Under the pieces are notes generated by a model. It ran no database searches. It saw only the letters and a program-made list of their open reading frames with translations, and was not told the origin of the DNA. 11,007 nt of DNA from Oehlia diaphana (Eukaryota; Glomeromycota; Glomeromycetes; Glomerales; Glomeraceae): the NCBI GenBank assembly GCA_003833135.1, contig QZLH01001069.1:33697-44703 (forward strand), read 5' to 3'. Each line of letters starts with the position of its first letter. Within the stretch, counting starts at the first letter, position 1. A program made the translations under genes and the position numbers. Positions 7,667 through 11,007 of the stretch are shown piece after piece.

Positions 7667-8135
7667 TGATATTTTTGCATAATTTTTGTTAGGACATGGC
7701 AATAATACAACGAGAAATAAGGTCTCTTTAATATACTTACCATTAAATTATAAACTATCGAAATTTTTATTTTATTTATTTTATTATTTTTCAAATAAAA
7801 AATTTTTTAAATAATGACAAGAGCCTCGGTCGATCATTTTTTTGAATATTTACTAAGGTAATACAAAATCTTTTTTTTTTAAAAAAAATAATAATTTAAT
7901 TCTCCTAAATAGTACCTAGCATCAGGATTTTAATTTCCTTTTTCAGAGAATTCTTCACATGATCAAAGATGCAAATTGCAGTACGAGATAAATGAGTTAC
8001 GTGTCACAACTGATTGCCAAAACATGGTGAAAAAAAAACATTTAAATACGCTTAGAATTTTCTCTTCATTTCGAGTTCCTTTTAATCTGACACGCTCTTT
8101 CGAGGTAGAATAAATTTTCGTAGAAAAATTAAATT
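7667..8135. other. Intergenic DNA between pseudogene and kinase-like gene
   Basis: AT-rich spacer with A/T runs near 7770-7815 and 7870-7900. The last 200 bases are more mixed in composition and should hold the promoter of the kinase-like gene, but I see no definite TATA element or other site. No coding frame is visible. Confidence 0.5.
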
Positions 8136-9401
8136 ATGACTTTAGGAAGCTTATATGGCAATTGTTATGATTGCAAACGACAACGAACTGCGGTAGCATG
8201 GTGCAAGAATTGGGATATTGCATTTTTGAAAGAAATTTCAATAACTGGACCAGCGGAAGCTTCATGATAGATTTATTTATTAGGCATACCCAACTAAACG
8301 CTAATGAGAGCATGGACTATCTTGAATGGATTGATTTTGACCAACTTGACTTGATTGAAAATATAAATGAAAAAGGTGCTTTTAGTTCGATTTATTCCGC
8401 AGTATGGATGGAAGGACCCAGGTGGAATCTTGATGAGGTAGCTGAATTATGGACCCGTAATGGCCCGACTAAAGTTATCCTAAAGCGTTTGAATAATTCT
8501 CAGAATATGAGTCAAGAATTTGTAAACCAAGTAAGTATTATTCCATATAATCATATCACCAAGAATTTCGACCCGCCAGGCTTTTTATTCAATAAATTAA
8601 TACCGATCAGCATCTGTTAACTTTCAATAGTTATATAGATATTACAAATGTATGCAAAATGGAGCACTTGCAGATTACTTTGGCATGACTAAAGATCCGA
8701 CATCTTGTTACATGTTCGTTATGAGATATTATGAAAATGAGAATTTATATTCGTACCTAGATGAATCTATAGGAAATCTTTGCTGGAGAGATGTTGTAGA
8801 TATTTTATGGTCAATATCCGCGGGTCTTAATATCATTCATGAGCTTGGTCTTATTCATGGAAATTTACACGGAGGAAATATATTAGTTGAAAGAAGAATG
8901 AATTCAATTAACGCTAAAATCGCTGATACTGGTTTACACGGTCCTGCTAATAAACAAATATCGCAAACTTATGGTGTAATACCCTTCGTTGCTCCAGAAA
9001 TATTTGGTGGAAATACACCGACCAAAGAATCTGATATCTATAGTTTCGGTGTGACCATGTGGATGCTATCAGCTGGGGTACGTCCTTATTGTGATATACC
9101 TCATGATTCACAACTCATACGACAAATTTGTTCAGGATTAAGACCAAGTGTTGTTAATGGAACTCCACCTGTTTTCTCTAAGTTAATGCTACAATGTTTA
9201 AATTCTAGTCCATCAAGTAGACCAACGGCATCCCAAATTTCCGAATGTTTAGAGAATTGGGTTTCCGATTTACCAAGCCAATTCGGTTATACTAACGTTC
9301 CATTCGTAAATTTGGAAAAGTTAAGTCTTCAGTCTTCACTATGTCATGAAAAAGCCATCTATTTTAGCCGTCCATTAGATTCATTCGTTATTCAATATTG
9401 A
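8136..9401 (+). pseudogene. Kinase-like protein, degenerate catalytic motifs, frameshift in exon 1
   Basis: The likely start is ATG 8136 (MTLGSLYGNCYDCKRQR). That frame runs to FLKE at about 8234, where one base appears to be missing; the next frame continues FNNWTSGS to the exon end at 8530. Exon 2 (8631-9401) begins LYRYYKCMQNGALADYFG. Allowing for the missing base, the product is about 388 residues. The N-terminus has CYDC (10-13) and CKNW (23-26), a zinc-knuckle-like pattern with the last Cys replaced by Trp. The kinase fold follows: loop KGAFSSIY (Gly 81), VILK (Lys 117), HGNLHGGN (208-215) in place of HRDLxxxN, DTG (231-233) in place of DFG, APE (253-255) and DIYSFGVTMW. The catalytic Asp of HRD is Asn, so phosphotransfer is doubtful. 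It resembles expanded Rhizophagus kinase-like families (recall). The frameshift could be a sequencing error. Confidence 0.8.
8531..8630 (+). other. Spliceosomal intron in the kinase-like gene (100 bases, phase 0)
   Basis: The donor is GTAAGT directly after ...EFVNQ and the acceptor is CAATAG before TTATATAGA. A TTAAC branch-like word lies about 14 bases before the acceptor. Splicing joins EFVNQ to LYRYYKCMQNG in frame; without it translation stops at 8618-8620. Confidence 0.88.
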
Positions 9402-9888
9402 ATTTTTTTTTAAGCTGTTCCTAGTCTGTTCCTTGTGAAAAAATAAAATCATCATATCACTATTTTTTTTCGTAAACTTACACATATAATAATATGTTTA
9501 AACAATTCTTTATTTATATTTAGAGAAATTACAATTACAACAATTGATTTATTTCATTTAGCGTATATTCACACAATCGGGAATTTCATTTCTTTATATC
9601 GATGCTCATTTATTTTATTGATAAACTGGTTTTTTTTTTCCTCTTTTTTATTTTATGCAATTATGCCAACTTAAGATATTTATATAAAACTTTTAATCGG
9701 AAATCGGAATCACAAACACTTATTTAAAAAAAATTTTGAGGTGGTAATAATTTATTTTAGTCTGAGATTTAAATAAGGGTTTTAAAGATACGTAGTATTT
9801 ATCTTTCGTGTGGGTCTTCAGTTATCAAAAAAAACTATTAAATAAATCATACTAAAAAAATAATCAAATACACTATCAAAAATAATTA
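9402..9888. other. 3' flank of the kinase-like gene and intergenic DNA
   Basis: An AATAAA word at 9442-9447, about 40 bases after the stop codon, is a plausible polyadenylation signal. The rest is AT-rich with short A/T runs. I see no coding frame, RNA gene or clear repeat. Confidence 0.5.
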
Positions 9889-9890
9889 TA

Positions 9891-10204
9891 GTGTTCCAAA
9901 GGGGTCAAGTTTTGAGGCGAATTCGAATTTGACCCGAGCATAAAAGTAACTCTTGTTCGACCTGTCAAGTATTTAATATAAAAAAATTTAAATTTTTAGT
10001 TAAAAATATAATAATAAGATTCGATCGCTGGGTCAAAGTAAAGGTATAACCCGACTCGATGGGTCGGGTTGAGTTTATGTGGGTTACGGGTCATCAAATC
10101 GTGCGATCCAAACCCAACCCGACCCCTAAATATGAGTCGGTTCAATAACCCAGGTTTGACTTGATAACACGCCAAAGTTAATCCTCGCTAATCTTTTGGA
10201 ACAC
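9891..10204. mobile_element. 314-bp MITE-like element with TA target duplication
   Basis: The left end GTGTTCCAAA (9891-9900) is the exact inverse of TTTGGAACAC at the right end (10195-10204). TA lies directly outside both ends (9889-9890 and 10205-10206). Inside, GGGTCGGGTTGAGTTT (10061-10076) pairs with AAACCCAACCCGACCC (10110-10125) at 15 of 16 bases around a 33-base loop, and GGGTCAA (9902-9908) pairs with TTGACCC (9929-9935). GC content is well above the flanks. There is no ORF. TA duplication suits a Tc1/mariner-type element; the GGGTC-rich interior also recalls some hAT elements, but no 8-base duplication is seen. Confidence 0.72.
10061..10125. repeat. GGGTCGGGTT/AACCCGACCC stem-loop inside the MITE
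   Basis: A 16-base arm on each side with one mismatch and a 33-base loop. The loop itself contains CGGGTCAT, another copy of the GGGTC word. This is the most stable-looking secondary structure in the window. Confidence 0.75.
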
Positions 10205-10352
10205 TATTCAAAATAGATTTTCAATAAAAAATGTATTTCATACATCTTATTTAAGAGTGGTTTCTATATGAACTGTACAATTATGAGTATTAAAATGTAG
10301 TATCTGAATTAAAATTGTGTATGGGAAAAATTCACTACTACAGTCTACATTA

Positions 10353-10550
10353 TTATAAAATGGCTTCTGACTCCCCAATAAATCTATTTCTTATTTTATG
10401 TTTAATATCAAAATCACTTATTATATAATTTCTTTTTTCTCTTACGCCTACTAGAACAATCTTTCTAAAATAATCGTAAATTTCTTCGATTTCTTTACGA
10501 ATTCCCACCAAAAATATATTATTAAGTAAAAATAATGAGGCACTAGATAA
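10353..10550 (-). CDS. Possible short exon or gene remnant, unknown family
   Basis: On the minus strand 65 codons are open between stops and then end in TAA. The text is protein-like: NNIFLVGIRKEIEEIYDYF, then RKIVLVGVREKRNYIISDFD and IKHKIRNRFIGESEAIL. It has no ATG, so it would have to be a terminal exon; an AG acceptor-like CTAG lies near its 5' edge. Charged residues are evenly spread, unlike the Phe/Lys/Asn noise of random AT-rich frames. I do not recognise a domain, and an upstream exon on this strand was not found. Confidence 0.3.
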   Translation of the reverse strand, partial: LSSASLFLLNNIFLVGIRKEIEEIYDYFRKIVLVGVREKRNYIISDFDIKHKIRNRFIGESEAIL

Positions 10551-10828
10551 TTATGATTGGTGTTTTAATTTTTGTATAACAAAAAAACTCAAAAAGTAAA
10601 TGTAAAAAATATTTCGTGCACCTACAACGAACTTTGATTAGGATTGAGATCAGCTTGAGATTAGGATTAACGGTTCAATCTTGATTCAAAATTGGTGTTA
10701 CATCAAGCGTTACAACTTTTTTTTTTTTTTAACAAATAAAATATAATTCTTTTGGTAATGAGTAATGAAACTGAAATTTTAATAATTATTTAAATAATAA
10801 TTATAATAATTAAATATAATGAACTTGA

Positions 10829-11007
10829 AGAATCTTAAATACTTCTTATCAAATTGATCAAGAAGAGGAAAATTATAATATTTTACCTATAAGTTTGTTG
10901 TATTTGCAACAACTTAATAGGATAGAAATTAATGAACGTATCAATTTAAGAAAATTGAATAGAATAATTTCTCAATATTGGTTTAATGAGATATGTTCAA
11001 ATATGCA
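10829..11007 (+). CDS. Possible partial exon running off the window
   Basis: After a TGA at 10826-10828 the frame stays open for 59 codons to the window end. It reads SYQIDQEEENYNILPISLLY, then LQQLNRIEINERINLRKLNR and IISQYWFNEICSNM. A run this long without a stop is unusual at this base composition, and the Leu/Ile/Asn/Arg mix looks helical. It has no early ATG, so it would be an internal exon or a gene fragment. The family is unknown. Confidence 0.35.

Noticed and set aside
8171..8620. 149-codon ORF as a stand-alone gene starting at 8171
   Set aside because: It starts with TTG in the wrong frame for the real N-terminus and reads through an intron after 8530; it is exon 1 of the kinase-like gene.
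10636..10668. GATTAGGATT occurring twice 23 bases apart
   Set aside because: A short ten-base word without extension; could be chance or local slippage.

Overview
Organism. The window reads as nuclear DNA of an AT-rich eukaryotic microbe, most likely an arbuscular mycorrhizal fungus of the Rhizophagus/Glomus type. The direct evidence is very low GC, abundant A/T homopolymers, short GT-AG introns (90 and 100 bases), asparagine runs encoded by AAT microsatellites, and many decayed repeats between sparse genes. The lineage call rests mainly on the kinase-like gene at 8136-9401, whose wording (for example IHGNLHGGNILVE) I recognise from the expanded kinase-like families of Rhizophagus. That is recall, not a database result.

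Layout. 1-695 is homopolymer-rich upstream DNA carrying a 96-bp exact direct repeat. 696-2714 is a two-exon gene for a single-pass membrane protein with a SPRY domain, resembling yeast Ssh4/Ear1 Rsp5-adaptor proteins, with four coding micro/minisatellites. 2715-5300 is repeat country: pogo-like terminal-repeat debris (3410-3761), two long T tracts, a short decayed coding fragment on the minus strand, a TTTCGGCGAAATG-type inverted array with a 64-bp tandem repeat, and a relatively GC-rich patch holding an 87-codon minus-strand ORF that I do not trust as a gene. 5301-6784 has no gene but carries diverged repeats and a hairpin. 6785-7666 is a frameshifted pseudogene whose coding segments change frame several times. 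8136-9401 is a two-exon kinase-like gene with a one-base frameshift in exon 1 and catalytic motifs that look inactive. 9891-10204 is a compact 314-bp MITE-like element with matching ends and a TA duplication. The right end holds two short open stretches that may be exons: one on the minus strand and one running off the window.

How the genes relate. There is no operon logic here. The two recognisable genes (a SPRY membrane adaptor and a pseudokinase-like protein) are independent units set in transposon-derived DNA. No single novel multi-gene system is visible. The most noteworthy items are the degenerate kinase motifs, the SPRY protein without PPxY motifs, the multi-frame pseudogene, and the well-bounded MITE.
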